Of a DNA stretch of 20,310 nt, positions 8,738-18,092 are shown piece after piece (position 1 is the stretch's first letter; each line of letters begins with the position of its first letter). The position numbers were made by a program, and so were the translations under genes. Origin of the DNA: Symsagittifera roscoffensis (Eukaryota > Xenacoelomorpha > Acoela > Convolutidae); NCBI RefSeq assembly GCF_963678635.1, contig NW_026971220.1:1-20310 (forward strand), given 5' to 3'. The notes under the pieces were generated by a model. It did no database searches. It saw only the letters and a list, made by a program, of their open reading frames with translations, and had not been told where the DNA came from.

Positions 8738-8962
8738 ACTTGAAAATAGTTTGAATGACATGAAATCATAAAACATATTTTCCAACGACAGTGGAGAGCC
8801 AAAATTTACAATATCAAACCTCAATGAAAAAAGAATCAATAAAACAGCCATAAAAAGCTACTCTTTTCCTTTCTTAACATGACAAAAAGTTTTTGCGAAC
8901 AATATTAAGGTGCTGCGGAGAACCGTTTTTGCTATTCAGATACAAGGCTAGAGCACCAACCC

Positions 8963-9167
8963 GGCTCTTTTTCCTTTCCCCCTCCCCCACCTGCAAATTT
9001 TCATATTTGAAGTTTCCGTTCACTTTGTCCGATTGTCGTGAAAATTGGCATGCAGACTAATTAGGCCATAACAAGCATATTTAATCTTCATAATTAACCT
9101 TGTAAAACCACTCGTTAGACCATAAAATTCATGTTTGAGTGAGGTGGGGGGAAAAGGAAAAAGAGCC
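8963..9167 (+). mobile_element. MITE family C, intact copy (205 bp)
   Basis: Starts GGCTCTTTTTCCTTTCCCCC and ends GGGGAAAAGGAAAAAGAGCC, imperfect inverted repeats. The 8-bp flanks are identical: ACCAACCC at 8955-8962 and 9168-9175. The interior (CACTTTGTCCGATTGTC..GACTAATTAGGCC..CACTCGTTAGACC) is non-coding and differs from families A and B, although the first nine terminal bases are the same. Related copies are at 10298-10720 (interrupted) and 4179-4428 (relic). Confidence 0.9.
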
Positions 9168-9365
9168 ACCAACCCCGGTAAATCGCTTTCTTCGATGAGG
9201 CTATGGTCGCCTAAACAAAATTTTGCAAAAAAAAATTTTTTTTTCAAAATTCTTCTCGATACTCATGTAAGATAAACTTCAGTCGGTCAATTGATTTCGT
9301 GCTATAAACACATCATCCATCTACTTGCGTTTGCTGGTCTTTTTGTAGAGTTTATTCCTTTTTGC

Positions 9366-9440
9366 TGGGGGGAGATAGCTCAATTGGTCATTACGGGGGG
9401 GGGGGGGGGGGGGGAGAGATTGCTCAATTGATCTCATAAT
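9366..9440 (+). repeat. Two direct GGGGGGAGAT(A/T)GCTCAATTG units with G20 tract
   Basis: The units GGGGGGAGATAGCTCAATTGG (9367-9387) and GGGGAGAGATTGCTCAATTGATC (to about 9432) are in direct order, and the second begins with a G run of 20 (9395-9414). TAGCTCAATTGG agrees with the polymerase III A-box consensus. No B box was found nearby. Confidence 0.6.
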
Positions 9441-9484
9441 TTCATTTGCGAAAGCAAGTGACTTGTAAACATATTTGATCTTAC

Positions 9485-9675
9485 GGTTCTTTTCCAGTAC
9501 CCCCCCTTTGATTTTTTGAATATGAAAGTTTATTTAAAATATCAATTGCATCAAAACGTGTCAGCGTCAGCGTGAACAAAATTCTACATTTCTAACATAC
9601 AAATTGCCGTGTGAACAATTTTTGAACAGCTTTGTTTTGTAATTTTACGAGGGGGTGGTAAACTGGAAAAGAGCC
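9485..9675 (-). mobile_element. MITE family B, copy 1 (191 bp)
   Basis: Ends are GGTTCTTTTCCAGT and ACTGGAAAAGAGCC. Read on the minus strand, the interior matches the other B copies (AATTGTTCACACGGCAATTTG... and GTTCACGCTGACACGTTTTGATGC). No clear 8-bp duplication remains, because another degraded CTCTTTTCC terminus follows immediately at 9679. Confidence 0.75.
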
Positions 9676-9689
9676 CCCCTCTTTTCCAC

Positions 9690-10099
9690 TTTCCCCTCCA
9701 CATTTCATATGAGCCAAGAGTCGAAATCGGCGCATGGTCGAAACACAATTATGAGAATCCACAGCTTTCATCACATATTCTATTCAATGACATCATGATC
9801 AGTCAATTGCCATGGAAAAACACTTGCACGTGCATTTTTTGTTATCTTTAAATTGTAATCGGTCACATTTCAGAGCGCGTCTTGATTGACTTTTAAATTT
9901 CGAAATCAGCAATCAAGTTTGAATTTATCCAGATTTTACAAATTTTCTAACAACTCGAAGCGGAGAAAGACCAGTAGCCAAGTACAAGCAACCCACATTA
10001 AGGAGCAACTATTTCCTATCATATCTCTCAGAAACTACAAAACCCTAAATACCGAAACGGCAACTGAAAAACATTTGCCACCCCGCCCCCCTCTCATGT
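9690..10099. other. Non-coding, nothing recognised
   Basis: There is no exon or complete element. A 71-codon plus-strand frame (9886-10101) has a low-complexity, Ser/Lys-rich translation with no domain. Confidence 0.4.
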
Positions 10100-10211
10100 G
10101 AACAACTATTTAAACATTGGTCACAATGCCAAATTTCATTGCACAATGAAATTGTTATAAAAATATTTCAAATTGGGGGGGGGGGGGGGGGGGGGGGAGT
10201 GGAAAAAAGCC
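10100..10211 (+). mobile_element. Relic of family A MITE with G23 tract
   Basis: 'CACAATGCCAAATTTCATTGCACAATG' type sequence followed by TTTCAAATT, a G run of 23 (10175-10197) and AGTGGAAAAAAGCC matches the right end of family A, where the intact copies have only five Gs. The left terminus is not identifiable. Confidence 0.65.
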
Positions 10212-10297
10212 CAAATCTTGTTTCAGAATGGGCAAAAGAATTGACTTTTAACAGAGTCCTAAAATTTGCCATCTTACAAATATTTCGTGACGCGGTT

Positions 10298-10720
10298 GGC
10301 TCTTTTTCCTTACCTATAACCACCTTCAATTTCTTCGAACGAACAATTTGTTCACATTGTCCAATTGGCACGCAGTCTAATTAGGCCAGGGGCTGATTTA
10401 GGGTTTTCTTGAGGGAGGAACGAATTTTCAAAAATTCTGTCGATCTTTTTTTCCGAGCGCTCCTAGAACACTGTAAACTCTATTTTAACAATATTTTCTG
10501 CGCCGGCGTCAAAATTTTGAAAAAAAGTTGAAAAATCGCTAAAATAAGACCAATGGAGGTCTTTGGTTGGTGAGGCGGTCGTTCCCTTGTTGAGGAGGGA
10601 TGGAGGGACATAGGGTGGGAGGTAGGGGGTGGCCATTATGAACATACTTGCTATTCATACTTAACCTTGTAAAACCTCACATTACCTGATTATTTGAGGT
10701 GGGGGAAAAGGAAAAAAGCC
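10298..10720 (+). mobile_element. MITE family C, copy split by a later insertion
   Basis: Left half 10298-10387 (GGCTCTTTTTCCTTACC ... CAGTCTAATTAGGCC) and right half from 10631 (GGCCATTATGAACATAC ... GGGGGAAAAGGAAAAAAGCC) together equal one family C element. They are separated by about 243 bp of unrelated sequence. Flanks ACGCGGTT / TCGTGGTC still agree at 5 of 8. Confidence 0.8.
10387..10630 (+). mobile_element. CAGGGGCKGATTTAGG element nested in family C MITE
   Basis: It begins CAGGGGCTGATTTAGG (10387-10402), the terminus of the element at 1945, and shares interior wording with it (poly-A with GCGCCGG..GAAAATTTG-like text). The right end is G-rich and degraded. It lies exactly where the family C consensus is interrupted, with GGCC on both sides. 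Confidence 0.65.
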
Positions 10721-10923
10721 TCGTGGTCTTATAGAACATGCATAACAACTAAAAGTTCTTGATATTACGTACATCGTCATTATGCCATATTTCTTAAACT
10801 TGACCTCTTTTCCATTACTCTTTTCTGTTCACGCTAATTAATGTGAACACATTTGCCGCTCATACTTTAGGTCATAACAATTTAAGCAATAAAAATACGA
10901 ACTATGCAAATAGAAAATTTAAA

Positions 10924-11361
10924 GGCTCTTTTCCAGTTTCCCACCCCTTCGTTAAACTACAAAATGGAAATGTTTAAAAATTGTTCACACGGCATTTTGC
11001 ATGTAGGAAACGTTGGAAAAAATTTGGGCTCTTTTCCAGTCCCCCCTTTCAAATTCAATTTTGAAAAGTCTATTTAACGTTGTCATAATGCAATGAAATT
11101 TGGCGTGGTGAACAAATCGACAAATGTGAACAGATTTGTTCTTCATACTTTACAGCGTAACATCACGCGTTTAGCCGTAATAACACGTAAAACAAACATA
11201 AAACTCGGTATTTTGAAAGGGGGAACTGGAAAAGAGCCAAAATTTGTTCACCTGTTCACACTGACATGTTTTATTGCAGTTTATATTATGAAGTCATTTT
11301 AAATAGATTTTAATTGAATGAATTTCAGAAAAAAAACCGAAGGGGGAACTGAAAAAGAGCC
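10924..11361 (+). mobile_element. MITE family B, copy 2, split by a nested family A element
   Basis: Left terminus GGCTCTTTTCCAGTTTCCCA and right terminus GGGGGAACTGAAAAAGAGCC. Removing the nested 212 bp insert plus one 8-bp duplication leaves a 218 bp element. Flanks AATTTAAA (10916-10923) and AATTTGAA (11362-11369) agree at 7 of 8. The interior contains TTGTTCACCTGTTCAC and a CTGACA(T/C)GTTTTATTGC block, diagnostic of family B. Confidence 0.88.
11027..11238 (-). mobile_element. MITE family A, copy 2 (212 bp), nested
   Basis: Same length as the copy at 5885 and inverted relative to it, with termini GGCTCTTTTCCAGT / ACTGGAAAAGAGCC. A perfect 8-bp duplication AAAATTTG flanks it (11019-11026 and 11239-11246). 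It sits inside the family B element, so it inserted later. Confidence 0.92.
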
Positions 11362-11537
11362 AATTTGAATGAAAGAGGGTTAGTACTGAAAAGCCAAATT
11401 TGAGTCTCAAGTTGAAACGGAAAAACGTCTCAAAATGTTAAAAACCGTGGGTTAGAATAAAAAAAATAGATCGATTGGGAAGAATAAGAATAAGATTGAG
11501 AGAGGGATAAGAGGGAAGACAAGAATAGAAGGAGAAA

Positions 11538-11673
11538 ATGTCGGTGATGTACGTGGTGATCAACCGGACGACCAGCAGTGGGGCTGAGTTCCGCATGTTC
11601 CTCATCAACCAGCTCTTCTCCTTCTTCAAACAGAGCAAACACGGCATGTCCTCATACCCAGTCACAGAAGAGT
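11538..11673 (+). CDS. Host gene, first coding exon (45 codons + 1 base)
   Basis: The exon reads MSVMYVVINRTTSSGAEF onward to 'SSYPVTEE' and leaves one base (T at 11673) before a strong donor GTAAGT at 11674. The start is supported: AAAATG has A at -3, an in-frame TAG lies 12 bases upstream (11526-11528), and no pyrimidine tract or acceptor stands between them. Purine-rich sequence before the ATG would be 5' UTR. Codons end mostly in G or C (GTG, ATC, TTC, CTC), unlike the AT-rich surroundings, which argues for selection on a real exon. The split codon T|GC is completed by exon 2 to give Cys. The peptide begins with a hydrophobic strand and has an aromatic helix-like FLINQLFSFF segment. I do not recognise the family. 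There is no signal peptide cleavage pattern that I would trust. Confidence 0.8.
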
Positions 11674-11771
11674 GTAAGTGCTCAGTCTTGTATCATTTAA
11701 CACAGTCATGTCATGTTTCATTCAACCAAGGTCAGACACACACTTAACGAGTCTTTCCCATAATAGCCCTT

Positions 11772-11970
11772 GGCTCTTTTCTAGTCCCTCCTTCAACTTC
11801 AATTTTGAAAAACCTTTTTAAGATTGTCATGACGCAATGCAATTATGCATGGTGAACAAATTGACAACTTGAACAAATTTGCTCTTCATATTTCACATCG
11901 TCGCATTGCGCATTTAGACATAATAACACGTAAAACACTCCTTAAAAACAATCATTTTAAAGAGCGGGGT
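11772..11970 (-). mobile_element. Degraded family A MITE
   Basis: Starts GGCTCTTTTCTAGTCC and continues with the inverted family A interior (GTCATGACGCAATGCAATT...CATAATAACACGTAAAAC). The right terminus is lost in TTTTAAAGAGCGGGG. It lies immediately next to the better copy at 11979. Confidence 0.75.
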
Positions 11971-11978
11971 CCTAGCCC

Positions 11979-12193
11979 GGCTCTTTTCCAGTTCCCCCTT
12001 TCAAAATAACGAGTTTTAAGTTTGTTTTACGTGTTATTACGGCTAAATGCGTGATGTTACGCTGTAAAGTATGAAGAACAAATCTGTTCAGAATTGTCGA
12101 TTTGTTCACCACGCAAAATTTCATTGCATTATGACAACGTTAAATAGACTTTTCAAAGTGAATTTGAAAGGCGGGGGAAACTGGAAAAGAGCC
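11979..12193 (+). mobile_element. MITE family A, copy 3 (215 bp)
   Basis: Termini GGCTCTTTTCCAGT / AACTGGAAAAGAGCC; the interior is in the same orientation as the 5885 copy and nearly identical over 'GTTTGTTTTACGTGTTATTA' and beyond. Flanks CCTAGCCC (11971-11978) and CCTAGCCT (12194-12201) agree at 7 of 8. Confidence 0.9.
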
Positions 12194-12530
12194 CCTAGCC
12201 TTTTCTCCCTTACGCCGAAAAAACTATGGCAATTTCAAAAACTATGGAAATCTAGAACAATTTTTTATTGACTATTTTTTGACAACACTAACCCAATTTT
12301 AGAAAAATGAATAATTAGGCAAACTTTCTATTCGCTGGGATATCTGAAAACTAAAAATACTTTCGAAACTAGAAGTCAATCATGTTTTTTCCTGTTCGAT
12401 AAATCCGATCCTTGTCTGTTTGATAGTGGAGTTTGCCTTCCTTCTAACAAATGAACGAACGTAAAACGAAATCAAACGGCGAAAAAGTGTATAAGAGCCT
12501 GAATAAATTTTAAGACTTTTCCTGAAAAAA
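12194..12530. other. Intronic, ancient repeat segment
   Basis: No coding signal. About 12285-12400 resembles 15088-15200 in the same orientation (CCAATT..AAACTTT.TATTC..TCTGAAAA.TA....ACTTTC.AACTA.A.GTCA), suggesting an old dispersed repeat. Confidence 0.4.
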
Positions 12531-13186
12531 TCATCACGATGCGACCTATATGAGAGTCCAAACTACGTTCATCGACTCTTAACAAAACGTGTCAAGGAAA
12601 ACAAATTTCTGAAAAAAAAACATTTAATTCATGCAATTGCATGTTTTTACACAAAGGCGAAGCAGCAACTTCGCAAACACGAGCGAGAAAGTGGCAAGAT
12701 TCAGGAGATTTAAAGTGCACAAAACTCAAACTTTGCCTGTTATAGTTTGGAATATAAAAAACTAAAGGCAACTACACTAACTTTGCATGTAATAAATTAG
12801 AACGTATTAAAGCAAACTGCCTAAAAATTATGCATTTCAGAAATCTCGCGAAAAATATCGAGTTGGAAATAATCTGAAATGGGATTTTAATTATTATTCT
12901 GTTTTATGAAACAAGTAGCTTTTTTCATTTCAATTGATAAATTAAAAAGCATCAAATGTGTTAACTTAGGTTGTTTTCCACCTCACGACCCCGCCTTTGA
13001 ACTCAATTTCATAAAACTATCTTAACATTATAAATGCAATGAAACTTTAAGTCATAGTGAACGAACTAACACTCGTGAATTTGCGACTTAAGTTGGAAAA
13101 AAAAGTTGAATCGTACTATCGCAGTACGCTTCGATCGTGTAAAGAGTCGATGGACATGGTGAAGACTCTTATATAGGCCGTGATGA
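12531..13186. mobile_element. Candidate inverted-repeat element, ~650 bp
   Basis: ATCATCACGATGCGACCTAT...GTTCATCGACTCTT (12531-12581) is matched in inverted orientation by AAGAGTCGATGGACATGG...CTTATATAGGCCGTGATGAT (about 13141-13187), over ~55 bp with a few mismatches. The interior is AT-rich and non-coding and includes an old family A-like relic (about 12969-13080). No target duplication could be assigned because a family B element abuts the right end. Confidence 0.5.
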
Positions 13187-13402
13187 TCGACTTTTCCAGT
13201 TTCCCATCCCCCTCGTAAAATTACAAAAAAAGCTGTTCAAAAATAGTTCACACGCCAATTTGCATAGATGAAATGCTGCAAAATTGTTCACCTGTTCACG
13301 CTGACACGTTTTAAGGCAGTTTTTAACATAAAAAATCATTTTAAGAAGACTTTCATATTTTAAATTTCAGAAAAAAATCAAAGGGGGGACTGGAAAAGAG
13401 CA
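13187..13402 (+). mobile_element. MITE family B, copy 3 (degraded ends)
   Basis: TCGACTTTTCCAGTTTCCCA at the left and GGGGGGACTGGAAAAGAGCA at the right, with the family B interior GTTCACCTGTTCACGCTGAC between them (about 13285). Terminal bases have mutated and no duplication is left. Confidence 0.8.
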
Positions 13403-14220
13403 CAGTTCATTCCCTTTGTTGAAATGAAGGTAAACTCATTCTATCGAGCAGCACAAAAATTTCACAGAGGCGAAGCGGAGCTTCGCAACACTTGTGATGA
13501 AAAAAAAACATTGCGCTACAAAGCAACGAATGAAAAAAAAGACAGAGCCAAAAAAATTTATAAAAAAACTACGTTGGAAAATTAACTTGACAAACGTTGA
13601 AATTTACAGCTACTAAAACTTCATAATTGTAACGGGTGAAGTTCATAAACAGCCGTTAAAAATGGGGACCAAGCGTCAACAAAGGCGACAAACTTAGCGT
13701 CGAAACCTGTTGAGCCGAAAACAAAACTGTTGTCTTAAAAAATTACTAAAAATTCAAAAGTTTTAACGACCCATCCAAACTGAAACACATAATCCAAAAC
13801 GGATATTTGTCTGTCCTCTAAATTAAGCAAAAAAGTGACTAAATCGATATACCAAAAACAGAAACAGTTTGAATATTTGAAAACTAAAAACAAAAAACGG
13901 AAAAAAAAACTCAAAACCAGACATGGTAAATTTACAAATTTGTGAAGTTTCAGTTTAAGTAAATTGGAACAAACCCTTTCTTAAAAAGTAAGATAAAAAA
14001 CCCTGCCAGATTAGACAGTGACCGCAAGGAAACAGAATTTCGAATTTCAAATGAAAAACATGCAGCCTCGAAGGACAATTTATGATTAAAAATTAATTGA
14101 ATTTGAGAGCCTAGTGTTTTAATATTACAATGGGTGTGGAAAACTGGAAAAGACTGCTTGACAGATTTGAACAACTATTTTTTATCATTTAGGGGTATAA
14201 CTATAAAGACACTGATAAAA
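13403..14220. other. Intronic, AT-rich, nothing recognised
   Basis: Mostly poly-A-rich sequence. GAGGCGAAGCGGAGCTTCGCAA (from 13468) echoes AGGCGAAGCAGCAACTTCGCAA (from 12655). A lone GGAAAACTGGAAAAGA terminus-like word occurs at 14139. Confidence 0.4.
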
Positions 14221-14229
14221 AATCGATTG

Positions 14230-14435
14230 GCTTTTTTACATTTTCCTTCTTGTTCAGATTGCAAGTTGAAAAACTTTTTAAACATTTTCATGAGGCAATA
14301 AAATTTAGCTTGACAAACTAACTAATTATTGTTAAAAGATTTGATCTTCACACGTTCGAACGCATTAAGTCATAATATCACAAATAATTTTGAACATAGG
14401 AACTTTGAGATGTCGGGGAAAATTGAGAATAGTCA
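14230..14435 (-). mobile_element. Very old family A-like relic
   Basis: Order and wording (GCAAGTTGAAAAACTTTTTAAAC, CATGAGGCAAT, GATCTTCACACGTTCGAACGCATTAAGTCATAATA) follow the inverted family A interior but with many differences and no intact terminus. Confidence 0.4.
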
Positions 14436-14450
14436 ATAAATTTTAATTAA

Positions 14451-14792
14451 CAGCATGTAAAACAACTGAAATGCGATGCGAAATTCTTCTTAGCTTTCGC
14501 ACTAATCAGAGAGACACATTTAGCCTTCTCAGCTACTATCGAGACACCCTCAGTTAGCTCTACCCACTACTTCTGCCAAATCTACAATCTTTACCCAAGC
14601 ATCTTCTCGCTCGTTAACCGGCTCTTTTCTCTTTTCGCTTTTCACCTTGAACAAGAGCCCGTCAACCAAGGATATAACTTGGAAGCATTCAAAAAAACTC
14701 TCGAAACTAATGGATTCATGGTAATCCAAAATCATAACCAAAAGAGCTGGAAAAAAGCAAACCACCTCAAGAAAACGAAAAGAAATGATTGA
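14451..14792 (+). CDS. Unassigned open frame in intron 1, 113 codons, no early start
   Basis: An uninterrupted plus-strand frame runs from after TAA at 14448 to TGA at 14790. Its first in-frame ATG is late, so it would only be expressed as an exon or as part of a transposon protein. The preceding TTTTAATTAACAG (14439-14453) is a possible acceptor. The translation is mixed-composition, with 'CQIYNLYPSIFSLVNRLF' and 'GYNLEAFKKTLETNGF' segments and a Lys-rich end. I see no recognisable domain. Local base composition is less AT-rich than its neighbours. It could be a transposon ORF fragment, an unlisted exon or chance; the opposite strand also has a 71-codon frame here (14550-14765). Confidence 0.25.
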   Translation, partial: QHVKQLKCDAKFFLAFALIRETHLAFSATIETPSVSSTHYFCQIYNLYPSIFSLVNRLFSLFAFHLEQEPVNQGYNLEAFKKTLETNGFMVIQNHNQKSWKKANHLKKTKRND

Positions 14793-14809
14793 TTAATTCA
14801 GCAATTTTC

Positions 14810-15011
14810 GGTGCTTTTCCAGTTTCCCACCCCTTAAGATTGCGAAATAAAGTTCTTGAAAAATTGTACATGCGGAAATTACCATGTACAAAAATTGTTC
14901 ACTTGTTCACGCTGACACGTTTTATTAGTTTAGAATCTCAAAAACGATTCATAGGCTTTCATAAATTAAGTTTTAGAAAAAAAAATCAAATAAGGGACTG
15001 GAAAAGAAGCC
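14810..15011 (+). mobile_element. MITE family B, copy 4 (~202 bp)
   Basis: Termini GGTGCTTTTCCAGTTTCCCA and GGGACTGGAAAAGAAGCC, interior with AATTGTTCACTTGTTCACGC and TGACACGTTTTATTAG. CAATTTTC precedes the left end (14802-14809) and recurs at the right end (15011-15018, sharing the terminal C), consistent with an 8-bp duplication. Confidence 0.85.
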
Positions 15012-15245
15012 AATTTTCAACTAACGGATTTCGGGAAAAAAAGTACCACGTTGAAGTCTTCAAGTATCAAGAATCTTTTATATTAGATAACTGACCCAAT
15101 TAATGGGAAACTTTATTATTCTGATAGAAATTCTGAAAATTAGAAACCACTTTCAAACTAAAGGTCATCAAATTTTTTTCGCTTCCATTGCACTTCCTTT
15201 ATTATAGAGCACAATTTGCTTCCCTTATCGCGAAAAATCAATTTT

Positions 15246-18089
15246 TCGAATACGTTAACTTTACATGACTATTACAGCATAATTTGCATTACTGAAACTT
15301 GGTTAACCCAAGACTTTCCAAATGCAGGACTATTCTTAAACTCAAACAACTTGATCAGAAAAGACAGACAGACAACCAAAAAAGGAATGACCAAACACGG
15401 AGGAGTAATACTTGGTATAAAAAATAATATTGCCTACGAAGAAATTCTACTGCCAGACAACCCCACAGATGTGGCAGCTGCGATTTGTACCCTATCCCAA
15501 ACCAAGTATTTGTTCTGTGTAGTCTACAACCCACCAGAAAAAAGTCCCCATCTATGGCCTATAGAAAAATGGGCAGCCCTGCTAAAGTCATTAAATGATC
15601 ACTACTTATTTCACAAGTACAAAGAAATGTACATTCTGGGCGATATTAATTTTGGAAACACTGACTGGGACGTCATGAACTCATCCTCACCATACGAGAA
15701 TCAATGCATAGCAGTGTTTGATCAATAATGTTACATCAGAAGCTGAGAAACAATGAAAATGATGGCAAGTCTTTAGATGTTGTTTTTCCAAAACTGATTC
15801 AATCATTAATGTAAATGTCAATCTTCAGCTTCATCAAAACTACAGCAAACAAGGAACACCTTGTTCCGATCACTTCCCTTACTCAGTCACTGTGCAAGCA
15901 ATTGTGGAAAATCATCAGAAACGTTCATCACGAACGTTCAACTACTCCTCTGAAAAGTTAAAACTATTAAATCACGCTATCTTAAGAAATCCTTTCAGGC
16001 CTGTCTGTTACAGCAAAATTGACGTGTTTCTGAACTCCTGGTACGAATGGTTACATTCATTAGCTTCAAAAGTGATTCCGATGAAAACAAAACATCGCCA
16101 GAACCTTCCGCCATGGGTAAAACCCGAAACTTCAAACATGATCAAAAGATTACACACATCACGAGAACACAAACTAACGAAAGTTGCGGTACTAGAACGT
16201 GAGCTGTCTAGTAAACTAAACGAAGATCAAGTTGTACACGAAAGCAAATTACAAGAAACAAAAACATTTTCAAATTTCTATCGCTATTTGAGAGCAGTGA
16301 GAAGACCATCTCAAGTTCCACCAATTGTACGATGGAAAAATATAGAAGCGACAAGTCCTACAAACAAAGCAAAATTATTCAATTCGTTTTTCCAGTCCAC
16401 ATTCTCACAGAAAGATATGAGTTCTTTTACACTTTCAGGGTCAAAATGTGAGCGGGTAGCAACCGAGTTCGACGTTTCCGAAAGCAATATCAGAAAAATA
16501 TTGTGCAATTTAGATATAAATAAAGCTAAAGGACCAGATGGATTACCACCATTGCTATTCAAACAAACCGAAAGCACAATTGCGAAATCAATCAGTGAAT
16601 TATTCACTAACTGCAAAAGGCTAGGAGTCTTCCCGACAAGTTGGAAAGTAGGCAGAGTGTCCCCTATTCAAAAAAGGGCAAAAAAGCTGCTGTAGAAAAC
16701 TACAGGCCGTTACAATTTTGGACATAATATAGAAGGTTTTCGAGAAACCTTTGTTCGATGCTATTTACCAGCATGTAGAACCACTCCTAACAAATGCACA
16801 ATTTGGCTTCAGAAAGAAAAGAAGCGCTGTACTTCAAATGCTAAGTGTCCTCGACGATATCTACAGGAGTATGAGAGTAAAAAATAATGATAGTGTCCAT
16901 GCGTTGTTCCTCGACTTCGAGAACGCATTCGATAAAGTAAATCATCACGTGTTACTAGCTAAATTGTGGAAATTGGAGATACGAGGCAAGCTCTTCTCAG
17001 TGATACAAAGCTATCTTTCGAACAGAAAACAATTTGTTGTGGTGGACGGTGTTAGAAGTAACGAGTGGGGTACCCCAAGGTTCCATGCTAGGCCCACTGC
17101 TGTTTATAATCTTCATTAACGATATCCCTGCGTCAGTGGAAAATGGTTTCACATCACTGTTCGCTGACGACGTTGAAATAAGCTACATAAACTCAAGCGC
17201 TACAGATATCCAACTGGACTTGGAAAATCTTCACGATTGGGCAGTCTCAAACAGCATGAAATTCAGCTCCACCAAGTGCTATGCTATCACATTTAAAGGA
17301 AGGCCGCTGAACATAAAGATTGCAGATTTTAACATTTCCTCGAATGACAGTGAAAAATCCCTTGGCATTATTATCACAGAAAGACTTTCCTGGACAGAAC
17401 ACATCAGAGAAAGATGCCTTAAAGCAAACAGGGCGTTTTTTATGATCATGAGATCATGCGCAAATGAACTTCCTCTCGAATCCAAACTGAAAGCAATGCA
17501 AACAATGGTTATCCCGATCCTTACCTACGCTTCACAAGTATGGTACCTCATAAAAACAGATATGAAGTTGTTTGAACCTGTGCAGCGACGCTGCACAAGA
17601 TGGATAGCAGGTAGCTCGATGGGTTACAAAGAAAGATTGATAAAACTGAATCTTCTACCAATAACTCTTTACATTCAAATGCACGATATTCTCCTGCTAT
17701 CAAATATTCTTAATGGTAAATTTGATTACGATTGTTCGATATTTATAACGTATGCAAACCAGCTATCCACCCGTGGTTCCGAGAGAGTCTGTTTCAAGTT
17801 TCCACAACACATGGGATCAGAAGCAAATTTTTGGTATCGCACGCCGAAATTGGTAAACATGCTTCCTGAAAGTCTGCAGTTTTTTGAAACGCGAGGACTG
17901 AAGCAGAGACTTTCAAACTTTTTCTTCAACTACTTTATTGCTTTCTACGAAGAAGACAGACCATGCAACTGGATCGTAGCTTGTAAATGTTCGAACTGTA
18001 GAAACATAGACTTCACTTATCTGAACTATTTAACTTACTCGTTCTTTTTTTGTTTATACGGGCTTTTGAAGCCCCTCAGATTTTTGTAA
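15246..18089 (+). pseudogene. LINE ORF2: AP endonuclease and reverse transcriptase, frameshifted
   Basis: Segments appear in the usual order. Endonuclease (15246-15728): 'SIICITETWL' with catalytic Glu at 15294-15296, 'GGVILGIKNNI', and 'YILGDINFGNTDWD' with Asp at 15642-15644. A broken 'SLDVV' / 'CSDHFPYSV' endonuclease end lies at about 15760-15890. Linker and start of RT (15892-16695): 'INKAKGPDGLPPLLFK', 'GVFPTSWKVGRVSPI'. RT palm (16751-17119): 'NAQFGFRKKRS', 'ALFLDFENAFDKVNHH'. Then, in another frame (17060-18089): 'TSGVPQGSMLGPLLF', the FADD catalytic box at 17160-17171, 'LGIIITERLSWTEHI', and a C-terminal Cys cluster 'ACKCSNCR'. The protein end is intact; TAA at about 18087. Breaks near 15785 and 16672 lie in T5 and A6 runs; others are near 16730 and 17060. 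It copies its RNA into a nicked chromosomal target when intact; as read here it is not translatable. Confidence 0.92.
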
Positions 18090-18092
18090 ATT

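Noticed and set aside
8487-8851. Three overlapping ~80-codon minus-strand frames
   Set aside because: Translations of the right terminal sub-repeats in all frames; not proteins.
11430-11642. Minus-strand 70-75 codon frames opposite exon 1
   Set aside because: Antisense of the exon and its purine-rich leader; low-complexity Ser/Leu/Tyr product.
16311-16616. 101-codon minus-strand frame within the LINE
   Set aside because: Shadow of the reverse transcriptase linker on the plus strand.
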